From: an uncultured Eubacteriales bacterium
GTDB lineage: Bacteria; Bacillota; Clostridia; Oscillospirales; Oscillospiraceae
Assembly (NCBI GenBank): GCA_902465435.1
Contig: CABQNH010000003.1
Span: 30,432 to 94,431 of the forward strand
Reading direction: 5' to 3'
Length of the DNA stretch: 64,000 nt
Part shown: positions 17,592-26,026 of the stretch, piece after piece
Position numbering within the stretch: position 1 is the first letter of the stretch
Layout of the letters: each line of letters begins with the position of its first letter
Made by a program: the position numbers and the translations under genes
The notes under the pieces: model-generated
Seen by the model: only the letters and a program-made list of their open reading frames with translations
Told to the model about the DNA's origin: nothing
Database searches by the model: none

Positions 17592-19040
17592 TCAATCCGC
17601 TTTCGCATAGACCCACGCGTTGGGGAGCGGTCTGCCGCTTGGGCATGCAGGGTTCGAGCAGCGGTTGATGTATTCGCCGTCGTACCACATAATCGCGGAG
17701 GTGCCGCCGTCCAAATTCATGGCCTGCATACAGTTGTGCTTCAGCAGAATGTTTGCGCATTCCTCTACGGGGGCGCCGAGGGAGTCCTTTAAGCGCCCCT
17801 CTATGACCAGCATGAGAATTTCATATTTGTCGCTCTGCCCGATCGAGGCGCGCGGCTGAATGCCGCTCCATGCCTGTACCTCATCGGAGCGGAGCACGCC
17901 GTCCACAATCAGCGCAGGCGAAAATTCAACGGCGTCCGTGGTTCCGGGCGTGACGTCCAAATAAGCGTCCGTGATATAAAGACGGTCATCCTCGCGCAGC
18001 TCGATGCGCTTGTAGCCGCTGCGCATATGATAGCCGTATTCCGCGCCATCGCACATGGCGTAGCCTGCGATACTGCCGCCGTTTCCAACGCCGCCGGGGT
18101 CGTGGAAGCCGCTGGCAGTCATGGCGAGGATACCATTGTTGTTTTCCGCAATGACACCGGCAAACTGGCCGTAATACCCGATCGACTTGGAGGGATGGCA
18201 GGAAAGGCGGGAGGGATCCTTGGCAATGGCGAGCACGCCGCGATAGTTACCTCCCTTGACGCGCACGATCAGAATCTGGTTTTTGGCGTCGATGGCCAGC
18301 ACCTGCTCCCCCATGGTCGTGTAGATGTCTGTGCCGTCGTCATCCAGCCCGGCCTCGTTGATTTTGATGTTCTCCCAGCCGTTTTTCAGCGTATCCGGAT
18401 GCTTGGACAGGTAGCTATCCCAGCTTTCCCGGTCCAGCTCCCAGAAAAGCTCAAAAAACTCGCGCTCTTCCTTTGAAATGGGACTCTCGGTCTCTTCCGG
18501 TTCTGTAGCCTCCGGTTCTGTAGAAGGAGTTGTGGCATGCGGATCGGTCCATTTACTGATGAGACCCTTCTGCGCCTGCAGGGCCGCCTCTTCACGGTCA
18601 AGAACCTCTTGAATCACGGAGGCCGGAATGAACTTGGTGGCAAGCCACTGGTGATAGGCTGTGTTCATTGCCGTTGAGATGTAAATATCCCGCCACTTTT
18701 TAATGAAGGGAATATTGGAAAAAACCGCAATGGAATAAAGAAGCTCAAGAAGAAAGACAACGAAAAGAATGCGCGCCACAATTTTTTGTTTACGGCGCTT
18801 CGTCCGCTGTTTCTTCTTTGTCGGCAGAGCCGGAACGCCGTCATCCTCCGCCTGCGCGGCAGTGCTTGTGGCAAGCATGGACTCCGGCAGATCGCGGTCA
18901 TCCGTTTTTATGTGGGACGGTTGCGGAGCGTCCCACTCTTCGGAGTATGCAAGGTCGCCCCGTTCCTGAGTCAACTCTGAGCGGGCGACGCGGTTTGAGC
19001 GCGTAAACGTACCGTTGGATTTTCTGCTAAAAAGTTTCAA
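17592..19040 (-). CDS. Phosphodiester glycosidase (NAGPA-like) membrane protein
   Basis: This 482-residue protein has a cytoplasmic, charged N-terminus (1-85), one transmembrane segment (about 87-108) and an extracellular C-terminal NAGPA/DUF2233 domain (about 250-482) ending with the conserved MNLDGGTSAIMWYDG block. Family members cleave N-acetylglucosamine phosphodiesters, and in Firmicutes are thought to act on wall or surface glycans. The start is TTG at 19038-19040 (minus strand) with GGAGG seven bases upstream. The promoter is about 215 bases away at 19265-19293, leaving a long leader. Confidence 0.85.
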   Translation of the reverse strand: MKLFSRKSNGTFTRSNRVARSELTQERGDLAYSEEWDAPQPSHIKTDDRDLPESMLATSTAAQAEDDGVPALPTKKKQRTKRRKQKIVARILFVVFLLELLYSIAVFSNIPFIKKWRDIYISTAMNTAYHQWLATKFIPASVIQEVLDREEAALQAQKGLISKWTDPHATTPSTEPEATEPEETESPISKEEREFFELFWELDRESWDSYLSKHPDTLKNGWENIKINEAGLDDDGTDIYTTMGEQVLAIDAKNQILIVRVKGGNYRGVLAIAKDPSRLSCHPSKSIGYYGQFAGVIAENNNGILAMTASGFHDPGGVGNGGSIAGYAMCDGAEYGYHMRSGYKRIELREDDRLYITDAYLDVTPGTTDAVEFSPALIVDGVLRSDEVQAWSGIQPRASIGQSDKYEILMLVIEGRLKDSLGAPVEECANILLKHNCMQAMNLDGGTSAIMWYDGEYINRCSNPACPSGRPLPNAWVYAKAD

Positions 19041-19445
19041 AGGAATTCCTCCTTTTCAGGGTTCCGTGGCGGCTCTTTGTGGTAGACGCCACCGTATGTT
19101 GTGTGCGGCAGAATATTGCCGCGAAATTCTTAATGAAATAGAAGGGCTGCGCAAAGCGCATAGGAAAGCGGTGCATTGGCCGCAAGCTGTGTGGAAGCTG
19201 GCACAACGCATGTATGTGGCCGCACAATTGTGAGTTTCCTGCTTTAAGGTTCAAAGCGAGCATTATTATAGCATACGGCGGAGGAAAAATCAATTTCTAT
19301 GGGTCATTATGAGCGCGCACGCCACAGCTTGTCAAAGAATTGGAAAACCATCGCAGGACAACTCCGTTCTCCGCGAAAAACGGCCAAGTTCCCCAGAATT
19401 TGGACTGGCAGCGGAGAATACAGTGATTTGTGGGGGTGGTTTTTC
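19041..19445. other. Divergent intergenic region between the glycosidase gene and sigK
   Basis: This holds a minus-strand leader of about 215 bases with several short inverted repeats (for example GTGGCG/CGCCAC around 19065-19091 and CGGCA/TTGCCG near 19109-19124), the minus-strand promoter 19265-19293, and about 150 bases upstream of sigK. I see no third gene. An open frame running into sigK from 19299 lacks a ribosome-binding site and family similarity. Confidence 0.5.
19265..19293 (-). promoter_or_regulatory. Sigma-A promoter for the phosphodiester glycosidase
   Basis: On the minus strand TTGATT (19293-19288), a 17-base spacer and TATAAT (19270-19265) form a near-consensus promoter. Transcription would begin near 19258, giving a leader of about 215 nt before the TTG start. 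Confidence 0.75.
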
Positions 19446-20138
19446 ATGCTGACGGCGACCGCGTGGCTTGTCCTAAGCTCCATGCTGTATTCTCTGCGCA
19501 TGACGTCGCAGACGGGTTCGTTTCCAAAGCCGCTGTCGGAAAAGCAGGAGCGAGAATACCTGCGCCGCGCGTCCGAGGGTGATCTTGAGGCAAGAAATAT
19601 TTTAATCGAAAGAAATCTGCGGCTGGTTGCACATATCATGAAAAAGTATTATACTCAAAGTGCGGATCAGGAGGATCTTATCTCCATCGGCACGATCGGA
19701 TTGATCAAGGGTATTACGACCTTTGACCCTTCGAAGGGGGCGCGGCTTGCAACCTATGCGGCGCGCTGCGTGGAAAATGAAATTCTGATGTATTTCCGAA
19801 GCCAGAAAAAGTCTGCGTCGGATGTCTCGCTTTCCGATTACATAGAGACCGGGAAGGACGGCAACGCGCTGTCCCTGATGGATGTGATCTGCGTGGAGGA
19901 CGATCTGTTTGACAACCTCTCCGCGCGGGAGAATCACAAGAGACTCTATGAGCTGATGGAGCGCTGCCTTACCAAGCGGGAGCAGATGATTTTGCGTCTG
20001 CGCTATGGCCTTGGGGATCGCAAGCCCAAAACGCAGCGTGAGATCGCAGCAATGTGCGGCATCTCTCGCAGCTATGTCAGCCGAATCGAGAAAAAAGCGC
20101 TGCAGAAGTTGGAGGCGGCATTTCAGGGAAATCTCTGA
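19446..20138 (+). CDS. sigK: RNA polymerase sporulation sigma factor SigK
   Basis: This 230-residue sigma-70-family factor directs late mother-cell transcription in sporulation. It opens with a hydrophobic pro-sequence (about 1-25, MLTATAWLVLSSMLYSLRM) like that of pro-sigma-K, which needs proteolytic removal. Region 2 contains LIERNLRLVAHIMKKY and EDLISIGTIGLIKGI, and region 4 ends with the HTH TQREIAAMCGISRSYVSRIEKKAL. ATG 19446 has GGGGGTGG at 19432-19439, while the longer frame from 19299 has none. The gene is continuous, with no skin-element interruption. Confidence 0.93.
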   Translation: MLTATAWLVLSSMLYSLRMTSQTGSFPKPLSEKQEREYLRRASEGDLEARNILIERNLRLVAHIMKKYYTQSADQEDLISIGTIGLIKGITTFDPSKGARLATYAARCVENEILMYFRSQKKSASDVSLSDYIETGKDGNALSLMDVICVEDDLFDNLSARENHKRLYELMERCLTKREQMILRLRYGLGDRKPKTQREIAAMCGISRSYVSRIEKKALQKLEAAFQGNL

Positions 20139-20142
20139 TCCC

Positions 20143-20164
20143 TTCCGCAACGATGATTGCGGAA
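20143..20164 (+). terminator. Hairpin after sigK
   Basis: TTCCGCAA (20143-20150) pairs perfectly with TTGCGGAA (20157-20164) around a 6-base loop, 5 bases after the sigK stop. The trailing tract is only weakly T-rich (AATCTTCATT), so termination may be partial. Confidence 0.5.
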
Positions 20165-20267
20165 AATCTTCATTCTGTCAAGTACGAAGCCTTGGAAAAT
20201 TTCAATTTTCGCCGCAGCGAACGGAGTCAGAGGTTCCGGGGAGAAAGAAAAAGCTGGAGGAGCACCA

Positions 20268-20810
20268 ATGAAAGCATGGAAGCATTTTAAAACGATCACA
20301 CGCCATCGGCGCCTTGTGCGGCGCGGCTGCTTTAAGGTTGGACTATACTGGCGGGGACTGACGCATGACCTTTCCAAGTATTCACCGACGGAGTTTCTGG
20401 CGGGTGCAAAATACTATCAGGGAACGCGCAGCCCGAATGCGGCCGAACGAGAGAAAAACGGCTACTCACTTGCCTGGATGCACCACAAGGGACGCAACCG
20501 CCACCACTATGAGTATTGGACGGATCTGAATCTGCAGACGCGAAAGTATGAGGCCGTGCCAATGCCCCGGGTCTTTCTTGTTGAAATGGTGATGGATCGG
20601 ATCGCGGCAAGCAAAGTCTATCGCGGCGCGGCCTATACAGACGCAGATCCGCTTCAGTACTTTGAAACGGCGCATGAAACGGTGCTGATGCACGAGCAGA
20701 CGCAACGCCAGCTCAAATTTTTGCTGACCATGTTAAAGGACGAAGGAGAAGACAAGACGTTCCGTTTTATTCGGAAAATTGTTTTAAAAGATAAATCTTT
20801 CGGCGAGTAA
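20268..20810 (+). CDS. DUF5662 family protein (possible metal-dependent fold)
   Basis: This 180-residue protein of unknown function begins MKAWKHFKTITRHRRLVRRGCF. It has conserved His-rich segments (LTHDLSKYSPTEF and MHHKGRNRHHYEYW) reminiscent of HD-type metal ligands; calling it an enzyme is inference. ATG 20268 follows GGAGG at 20256-20260, and an earlier frame start at 20157 is rejected for lack of a ribosome-binding site. DUF5662 genes are common singletons in gut Clostridia. Confidence 0.75.
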   Translation: MKAWKHFKTITRHRRLVRRGCFKVGLYWRGLTHDLSKYSPTEFLAGAKYYQGTRSPNAAEREKNGYSLAWMHHKGRNRHHYEYWTDLNLQTRKYEAVPMPRVFLVEMVMDRIAASKVYRGAAYTDADPLQYFETAHETVLMHEQTQRQLKFLLTMLKDEGEDKTFRFIRKIVLKDKSFGE

Positions 20811-20868
20811 GATAAGAAACGGTCGAACTCTGCGGGCATTCGCCCGGGAAATCCTGAAAAAATCCAGT

Positions 20869-20897
20869 TTGACACCGTGCCGTGCAGCATATATAAT
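20869..20897 (+). promoter_or_regulatory. Perfect consensus sigma-A promoter for the ZIP transporter
   Basis: TTGACA (20869-20874), exactly 17 bases, and TATAAT (20892-20897). Transcription should start near 20904, which rules out the in-frame ATG at 20901 and supports translation from 20931. Confidence 0.9.
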
Positions 20898-20930
20898 AGC
20901 ATGGACAACGGAAAGAGACGGGGTTGCAAA

Positions 20931-21788
20931 ATGGAAATTATGCTTTGGATTCTCATTATTACAGCGATTGCCGGTGTGGGCGGCACCGGGCTTGGCGGGC
21001 TTATCGGCGCGATGTTCCGAAAGGATTCGGATCGCATCGTCAGTCTGCTTTTGTCCTTTGCAGGCGGCGTGATGCTGAGCGTGGTGTGCTTTGACCTGAT
21101 TGCGGACGCCATGCAGCCCGAGCATGCCGAGCAGGCGACAAGCGTTTGGCTCGTAATTGCCGGGCTTCTGCTTGGCTATGGGATGGTTTTTTTGCTCAAC
21201 TACTGGATCGACCGGGCAACTAATCATGAAATTGCACATATCGGTCCGTCACACCCCAAAACAGCGGATGATCTTGACGAGCTGATTCACGCCGACCATT
21301 TTGCCAAGCACCGTAGTACGCAAAGCCGCTATCAGCTTTTTATCGGCGGCATCGTTATGGCGGCGGCCATTGCGCTGCACAACCTGCCGGAGGGCATGGT
21401 CATCGGTGCATCCTATGCCTCGGAGTTGGGCGCGGTTCGTACTGGTGGCGCGGGCTTTGTGATGGCGGTTTTGATTGGGCTTCATAATATTCCGGAGGGA
21501 ATGGCCGTGTCCGTTCCTCTGATTTCCGGCGGCATGAGGAAGTATAGCGCGGTGCTTTTGACGGCGCTGACCGGTGCACCCACGATCATCGGCGCATTTT
21601 TGGGCTACCGTCTCGGTATGGTCAGCCCGACGATGCTTTCCATATCCCTGAGCTTCGCATCCGGCGCAATGCTTTATGTGGTATTCGGTGAGTTGCTGCC
21701 GGAGGCGATTCTCATGTGGCGCAGCAAGCTGCCTGCCTTTGCGACTCTGATCGGCGTGCTGGTCGGGCTGCTGATGATTTATGCTTAG
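20931..21788 (+). CDS. ZIP-family metal (zinc) transporter
   Basis: This 285-residue membrane protein has eight predicted hydrophobic segments. The ZIP metal-site motifs HNLPEGMVIG and HNIPEGMAV lie in the two central helices, and a His/Asp-rich cytoplasmic loop (DELIHADHFAKH) lies before them. It imports zinc or another divalent cation into the cytoplasm. Start 20931 is chosen from the promoter position and a GACGGGG ribosome-binding site. No obvious Zur operator can be picked out by eye. Confidence 0.92.
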   Translation: MEIMLWILIITAIAGVGGTGLGGLIGAMFRKDSDRIVSLLLSFAGGVMLSVVCFDLIADAMQPEHAEQATSVWLVIAGLLLGYGMVFLLNYWIDRATNHEIAHIGPSHPKTADDLDELIHADHFAKHRSTQSRYQLFIGGIVMAAAIALHNLPEGMVIGASYASELGAVRTGGAGFVMAVLIGLHNIPEGMAVSVPLISGGMRKYSAVLLTALTGAPTIIGAFLGYRLGMVSPTMLSISLSFASGAMLYVVFGELLPEAILMWRSKLPAFATLIGVLVGLLMIYA

Positions 21789-21868
21789 GCGAAGGGACAC
21801 CTTCGGAGACGCACCGATAAGAGGCGGACGTCTCACGAAGCCTCGCGTTCAAACAAAGGGGAAAACAG

Positions 21869-24031
21869 ATGGAAATTTATCGAAGACTGGCCGAGGAGCT
21901 TGGTCAGAGGGAAGAAGCCGTAGAGAATGTGGTGCGGCTTCTCGATGAGGGGAATACGATACCGTTTATTGCGCGGTACCGCAAGGAGCTGCACGGTGCA
22001 ATGGACGATGGTACGCTGCGCATGCTGGCAGACCGTTTGAATTATCTGCGCAATTTGGAGTCGCGCAAGGCAGAGGTCAAAAAGTCGATTTTGGCGCAGG
22101 AAAAGCTGACGCAGGAGCTGGCGCTTGCCATCGATCAGGCCGAGACGCTTTCTGAGGTGGAGGATCTTTACCGTCCCTATAAGCCGAAGCGGCGCACCCG
22201 TGCAACCATTGCGCGCGAAAAAGGACTGGAGCCGCTGGCGGCAGTTTTGTTTTCACAGAGCCGGGAGCTGCCGGCCCCGGAGCTTCTTGCAGAGCCGTAT
22301 GTGAACCCGGAGCTTGGCGTTGCCACCGTGGAGGAGGCGCTTGCCGGTGCGTCCGATATTCTTGCAGAGCAGATCTCGGACGATGCGGAGATTCGAAAGA
22401 CCCTTCGCGCGTGGATGCAGCGGGCGGCAAGCCTGAGCGCGGCGGCAAGTGAGGAAGAGAAGGATTCTGTTTATCGGCTGTATTACGCATTTACGCAGCC
22501 GGTTTCCAAGCTGCAGGCGCATCAGATCCTTGCCATCAACCGCGGCGAGCGGGAAGGCTATCTCAAGGTCAATGTGCGCTCGGATCGCGAGACGGCGCTG
22601 CAGATCGTGCGGCGGGCGGTCGTGATTCCCGGCAGCAGCGCAATGGAGTTTATGAAGGCTGTTTGCGACGATGCTTACGATCGTCTGATCGAGCCAAGTC
22701 TGGAGCGGGAGCTGCGCACGGCGCTGACCGAGTCAGCAGGGGAGCGCGCGATTCACAATTTTGCGTTAAATTTAAGTCCGCTGCTCCTGCAGCCGCCGGT
22801 CAAGGGACGCGTTACCATGGGCCTGGATCCCGGCTATGCCCATGGCTGCAAGGTTGCCGTCGTGGATGAAACGGGCAAGGTGCTCGATACCAGCGTGGTT
22901 TATCCGACCTTTTCCAAGGCAAAAAAGGAAGAAGCCATTGCGACGCTGCGCCGTATGATCCGGAAAAACGGCGTGCAGAATATCGCAATCGGAAACGGCA
23001 CTGCATCGCGGGAAACCGAAGCGATGACCGTGGAGCTGCTGCGTGAAACGCCCGGCGTTGCCTATGCCATTGTGAATGAGGCGGGCGCGTCCGTCTACTC
23101 CGCCTCCAAGCTGGCGGCGGAGGAATTTCCGCAGTATGACGTGAATCTGCGCAGCGCGGTTTCCATTGCAAGACGTCTGCAGGATCCGTTGGCCGAGCTG
23201 GTCAAGATCGATCCGAAGGCCATCGGCGTTGGGCAGTATCAGCATGACGTTCCGCAAAAACGTCTGGATGAAACGCTGAGCGGCGTGGTGGAGGACTGCG
23301 TCAATGCGGTCGGCGTGGATTTGAATACGGCTTCGGCCGCGCTTTTGCGCTATGTTTCCGGCCTGAACGGCACAACGGCGAAGAACATTGTCATTTATCG
23401 GGAGGAAAACGGCGCATTTACCGCAAGAAAACAGCTTCTCAAGGTACCGAAGCTGGGCCAGAAAGCGTTTGAGCAGTGCGCGGGCTTCCTTCGCGTACCG
23501 GAAAGCAAGCAGATTTTGGACAATACCGGCGTGCATCCGGAGTCCTATGACGCTGCGGAGCAGCTCCTCAGGCTTTGCGGCTACACCCTTGCCGATGTGG
23601 CGGACGGGAATATTAAGGAGCTGCCGGCACGGCTTCGCGCGTTTGGTACGCAAAAGGCCGCGGAAGCCTGCGGCGTCGGCGTTCCGACTCTGCAGGATGC
23701 GGTGAAGGAGCTGATGAAGCCGGGACGCGATCCGCGCGATGAGCTTCCCAAGCCGATCCTGCGAACGGACGTGTTGGAAATCAAGGATTTAAAGCCCGGT
23801 ATGGTGCTGTCCGGTACGGTGCGCAACGTCATTGACTTCGGCGTTTTCGTGGATATCGGCGTGCATCAGGATGGCCTTGTGCATATTTCGCAGGTTTGCG
23901 ATCGCTTTATCAGGCACCCCTCTGAGGTCGTCAAGGTCGGCGACATTGTAAAGGTTCGTGTGCTGGAGGTTGACGAAAAGAGAAAACGCATCAGTCTTTC
24001 CATGAAAATGGAAGAAGGAACTGCGGATTAA
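21869..24031 (+). CDS. tex: Tex-family transcription accessory / RNA-binding protein
   Basis: This 720-residue protein has the Tex order: an N-terminal helical domain, a YqgF-like RNase H fold (VTMGLDPGYAHGCKVAVVDETG, about 313-334), a helix-hairpin-helix region (about 490-560), and a C-terminal S1 domain (about 640-712, VDIGVHQDGLVHISQV). Tex proteins bind nucleic acid and influence transcription and RNA decay. The ATG at 21869 follows AAGGGG. The length is normal, and it appears monocistronic, with a terminator at 24095-24147. Confidence 0.95.
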   Translation: MEIYRRLAEELGQREEAVENVVRLLDEGNTIPFIARYRKELHGAMDDGTLRMLADRLNYLRNLESRKAEVKKSILAQEKLTQELALAIDQAETLSEVEDLYRPYKPKRRTRATIAREKGLEPLAAVLFSQSRELPAPELLAEPYVNPELGVATVEEALAGASDILAEQISDDAEIRKTLRAWMQRAASLSAAASEEEKDSVYRLYYAFTQPVSKLQAHQILAINRGEREGYLKVNVRSDRETALQIVRRAVVIPGSSAMEFMKAVCDDAYDRLIEPSLERELRTALTESAGERAIHNFALNLSPLLLQPPVKGRVTMGLDPGYAHGCKVAVVDETGKVLDTSVVYPTFSKAKKEEAIATLRRMIRKNGVQNIAIGNGTASRETEAMTVELLRETPGVAYAIVNEAGASVYSASKLAAEEFPQYDVNLRSAVSIARRLQDPLAELVKIDPKAIGVGQYQHDVPQKRLDETLSGVVEDCVNAVGVDLNTASAALLRYVSGLNGTTAKNIVIYREENGAFTARKQLLKVPKLGQKAFEQCAGFLRVPESKQILDNTGVHPESYDAAEQLLRLCGYTLADVADGNIKELPARLRAFGTQKAAEACGVGVPTLQDAVKELMKPGRDPRDELPKPILRTDVLEIKDLKPGMVLSGTVRNVIDFGVFVDIGVHQDGLVHISQVCDRFIRHPSEVVKVGDIVKVRVLEVDEKRKRISLSMKMEEGTAD

Positions 24032-24094
24032 AGCAACAAGAACGGATGGTGCGGCTTCTTGACAGCGCACCGGATGACAGAATCGGTGGGACGT

Positions 24095-24147
24095 ATAAGC
24101 CTGCCGTGGAATGGGAAAAACCTGTTTCACGGCAGACTTATTTTTTC
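24095..24147 (+). terminator. Terminator of tex
   Basis: A 17-bp imperfect stem (24095-24111 with 24125-24141) carries one mismatch and one wobble and is followed by TTTTTT. The last T bases overlap the -35 region of the spoVAD promoter. Confidence 0.8.
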
Positions 24148-24174
24148 ATAAAAACGGAGAAAAAAACCATACTA
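24145..24174 (+). promoter_or_regulatory. Sigma-G-like forespore promoter for spoVAD-spoVAE
   Basis: TTCATA (24145-24150), a 17-base spacer and CATACTA (24168-24174) resemble the forespore sigma-G pattern (xnATR, about 17-18 bases, CATnnTA). It sits 31 bases before the spoVAD ATG, and spoVA genes are known sigma-G targets, so position and sequence agree. Confidence 0.65.
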
Positions 24175-24204
24175 TATCACAAAAGCTACTTTTGAGGTGA
24201 AAGC

Positions 24205-25227
24205 ATGGGAAATTGCCATATCGGGAAAAAGAGCGTGCGCTTTGCTGAGCCGCCGACGATTGCGGCCGCGGCCGCCGTCGTGGGAAAGAAGGAGGCACAG
24301 GGGCCGCTTGCCGACTATTTTGATGTTCGTAACGACGATACGACCTTTGGACAGGATTCCTGGGAAAAGGCAGAGACGCAGATGCAGAAGCTGGCGCTGC
24401 AAAAGGTGCTGGAGAAGGCGGGCTGTAAGGAAAAGGATCTGGACTTTGCCTTTGTGGGAGATCTTCTGAACCAGTGTATCGGCTCCAGCTTTTCGCTGCG
24501 CAACACGGATATCCCTACCTTTGGCCTGTATGGTGCGTGCTCCACCATGGCGGAGAGTCTGCTTTTGGCGTCCATGTGCGTGGCAGGCGGCTTTGCAGGA
24601 ACGGTGCTTGCTATGAGCTCGTCCCATTTTGCGTCCTCGGAACGGCAGTACCGTTTCCCACTCGGATACGGCGGGCAGAGAACGCCAACGGCACAGTGGA
24701 CGGTCACCGGCGCGGGCGCGGCGATTCTAAAGAAGGAAGGACGCGGCCCGTATATCACCTCGGCAACGGTCGGCACCGTGGTGGACTGGGGAATTAAGGA
24801 CGCTAACAATATGGGCGCTGCTATGGCACCGGCCGCTTACAGCACGATACAGGCGCATTTTGAGGACTTTGGTCGAAGTCCTGCAGATTACGATCTTATC
24901 GTCACAGGAGATCTCGGCTTCCTTGGCAGACAGATCGTGACCGACCTTTTTCGGCGTGACGGCATTTCGGTGGAGGAGAATTATGATGATTGCGGCTGCA
25001 TGATTTATGCGCGGCAGGAGCAGGACGTGCACTGCGGCGGCTCCGGCTGCGGCTGCAGCGCCTCCGTGCTCTGCGCCTATCTTCTGCGCAAGATGCAGGA
25101 GGGACGTTACCGCAATATTCTGTTCTGCGGGACGGGCGCACTGCTTTCGCCGACCTCGACGCAGCAGGGAGAGTCTGTGCCGGCCGTTTGCCATGCCATA
25201 TCAATTTCAACGGAAAGGAACGGGTGA
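24205..25227 (+). CDS. spoVAD: Stage V sporulation protein AD
   Basis: This 340-residue soluble subunit of the SpoVA dipicolinic-acid channel has a thiolase-like fold that binds DPA during spore loading and release. The family block LYGACSTMAESLLLAS (about 113-128) and the C-terminal CGGSGCGCSASV and FCGTGALLSPTSTQQGESVPA blocks are present. It has a GAGGTGA ribosome-binding site. It is expressed from the sigma-G-like promoter at 24145-24174. The usual upstream gene spoVAC is absent here. Confidence 0.95.
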   Translation: MGNCHIGKKSVRFAEPPTIAAAAAVVGKKEAQGPLADYFDVRNDDTTFGQDSWEKAETQMQKLALQKVLEKAGCKEKDLDFAFVGDLLNQCIGSSFSLRNTDIPTFGLYGACSTMAESLLLASMCVAGGFAGTVLAMSSSHFASSERQYRFPLGYGGQRTPTAQWTVTGAGAAILKKEGRGPYITSATVGTVVDWGIKDANNMGAAMAPAAYSTIQAHFEDFGRSPADYDLIVTGDLGFLGRQIVTDLFRRDGISVEENYDDCGCMIYARQEQDVHCGGSGCGCSASVLCAYLLRKMQEGRYRNILFCGTGALLSPTSTQQGESVPAVCHAISISTERNG

Positions 25228-25228
25228 C

Positions 25229-25582
25229 ATGGAATATTTAAAAGCATTTGTTGTGGGCGGCCTTTTCTGCGTGATCGGGCAGGTTTTGATCGATAAAACC
25301 AAGCTGACACCGGCGCGCATCCTGACGTCCTATGTGGTAGCGGGCGTCCTGCTCGGCGCAGTAGGGCTTTATAAGCCGCTGGCCGAGTTTGCGGGCGCGG
25401 GTGCGACGGTTCCCTTGACCGGTTTTGGCTACAACCTTGCGAAGGGTGTGCGCGAGGCGGTCAAGGCGCACGGAATCCTCGGCGCGCTGCTTGGCGGGCT
25501 TCGCGCAAGCGCGGGCGGGATTACGGCGGCGGTTTTCTTTGGCTTCCTTGCCTCGCTGATTTTCAAGCCGAAGGATAAATAG
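25229..25582 (+). CDS. spoVAE: Stage V sporulation protein AE (SpoVAEb type)
   Basis: This 117-residue membrane protein of the SpoVA channel has about four hydrophobic helices and the conserved GGLFCVIGQVLIDKTKLTPARI opening. It starts 1 base after the spoVAD stop, so the two are cotranscribed and probably translationally coupled. A longer frame from 25007 lies inside spoVAD and is rejected. The length is normal for SpoVAEb. Confidence 0.95.
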   Translation: MEYLKAFVVGGLFCVIGQVLIDKTKLTPARILTSYVVAGVLLGAVGLYKPLAEFAGAGATVPLTGFGYNLAKGVREAVKAHGILGALLGGLRASAGGITAAVFFGFLASLIFKPKDK

Positions 25583-25649
25583 CAAAAAAGCGGATAAACT
25601 ATGCCTGCGGTGAACGCCGCAAAGCAAAATAAACAGGAGGATTCCAAAC

Positions 25650-25769
25650 ATGGAAAACCGAAATAATCAGAACCAGAACAATCAGAAGCAGAACCAGCAG
25701 AATCAGCAAAACCAGCAGAACCGCCAGCAGAATCAGAACCAGAATCAGCACAATCAGGAAAACCGCTAA
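25650..25769 (+). CDS. 39-residue Asn/Gln-rich microprotein
   Basis: An ATG at 25650 with AGGAGG at 25635-25640 opens a 39-codon frame ending in TAA. Apart from the first few and last residues it is almost only Asn and Gln (runs such as NQKQNQQNQQNQQN) with occasional Arg, Lys, His and Glu. I do not recognise a family. Its place directly after spoVAE and its small, polar, low-complexity composition recall small spore proteins, but that is inference. A strong terminator follows at 25801-25840. Confidence 0.7.
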   Translation: MENRNNQNQNNQKQNQQNQQNQQNRQQNQNQNQHNQENR

Positions 25770-25800
25770 GTCTCAGCAACAAGGCGATCATCCGGAAAGT

Positions 25801-25840
25801 CGGCCGAATACCGCAAATCTGGCGGTGTTCGGCCGCTTTT
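25801..25840 (+). terminator. Terminator of the spoVA / microprotein unit
   Basis: A 14-bp stem (25801-25814 with 25822-25835, one G-T wobble) around a 7-base loop is followed by CTTTT. Confidence 0.85.
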
Positions 25841-25958
25841 GCGCAGGGACGTGCCATGGAAACCGTGTGCACGGAAGTTTTGCAGGAAGCCGCTTGTGCA
25901 GGCTGCGGGGCTTATGTAAAGACTGGGTAAAACTTGCGTGAAATCTTTTCGTTTTCTG

Positions 25959-25988
25959 TTGCGCTGCCGATGGCGAAGCATATATAAT
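25959..25988 (+). promoter_or_regulatory. Promoter of the P-type ATPase gene
   Basis: TATAAT (25983-25988) is a perfect -10. The best -35 is TTGCGC (25959-25964) at 18 bases. It lies 38 bases upstream of the TTG start at 26027. Confidence 0.55.
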
Positions 25989-26026
25989 ATGGAAAGGCCA
26001 CGGAACAGCTGAGAGGAGGAAATGAC

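Noticed and set aside
19299..19445. N-terminal extension of sigK from 19299
   Set aside because: The 49 added residues are unlike any sigma-K, there is no ribosome-binding site, and the good GGGGGTGG site precedes 19446.
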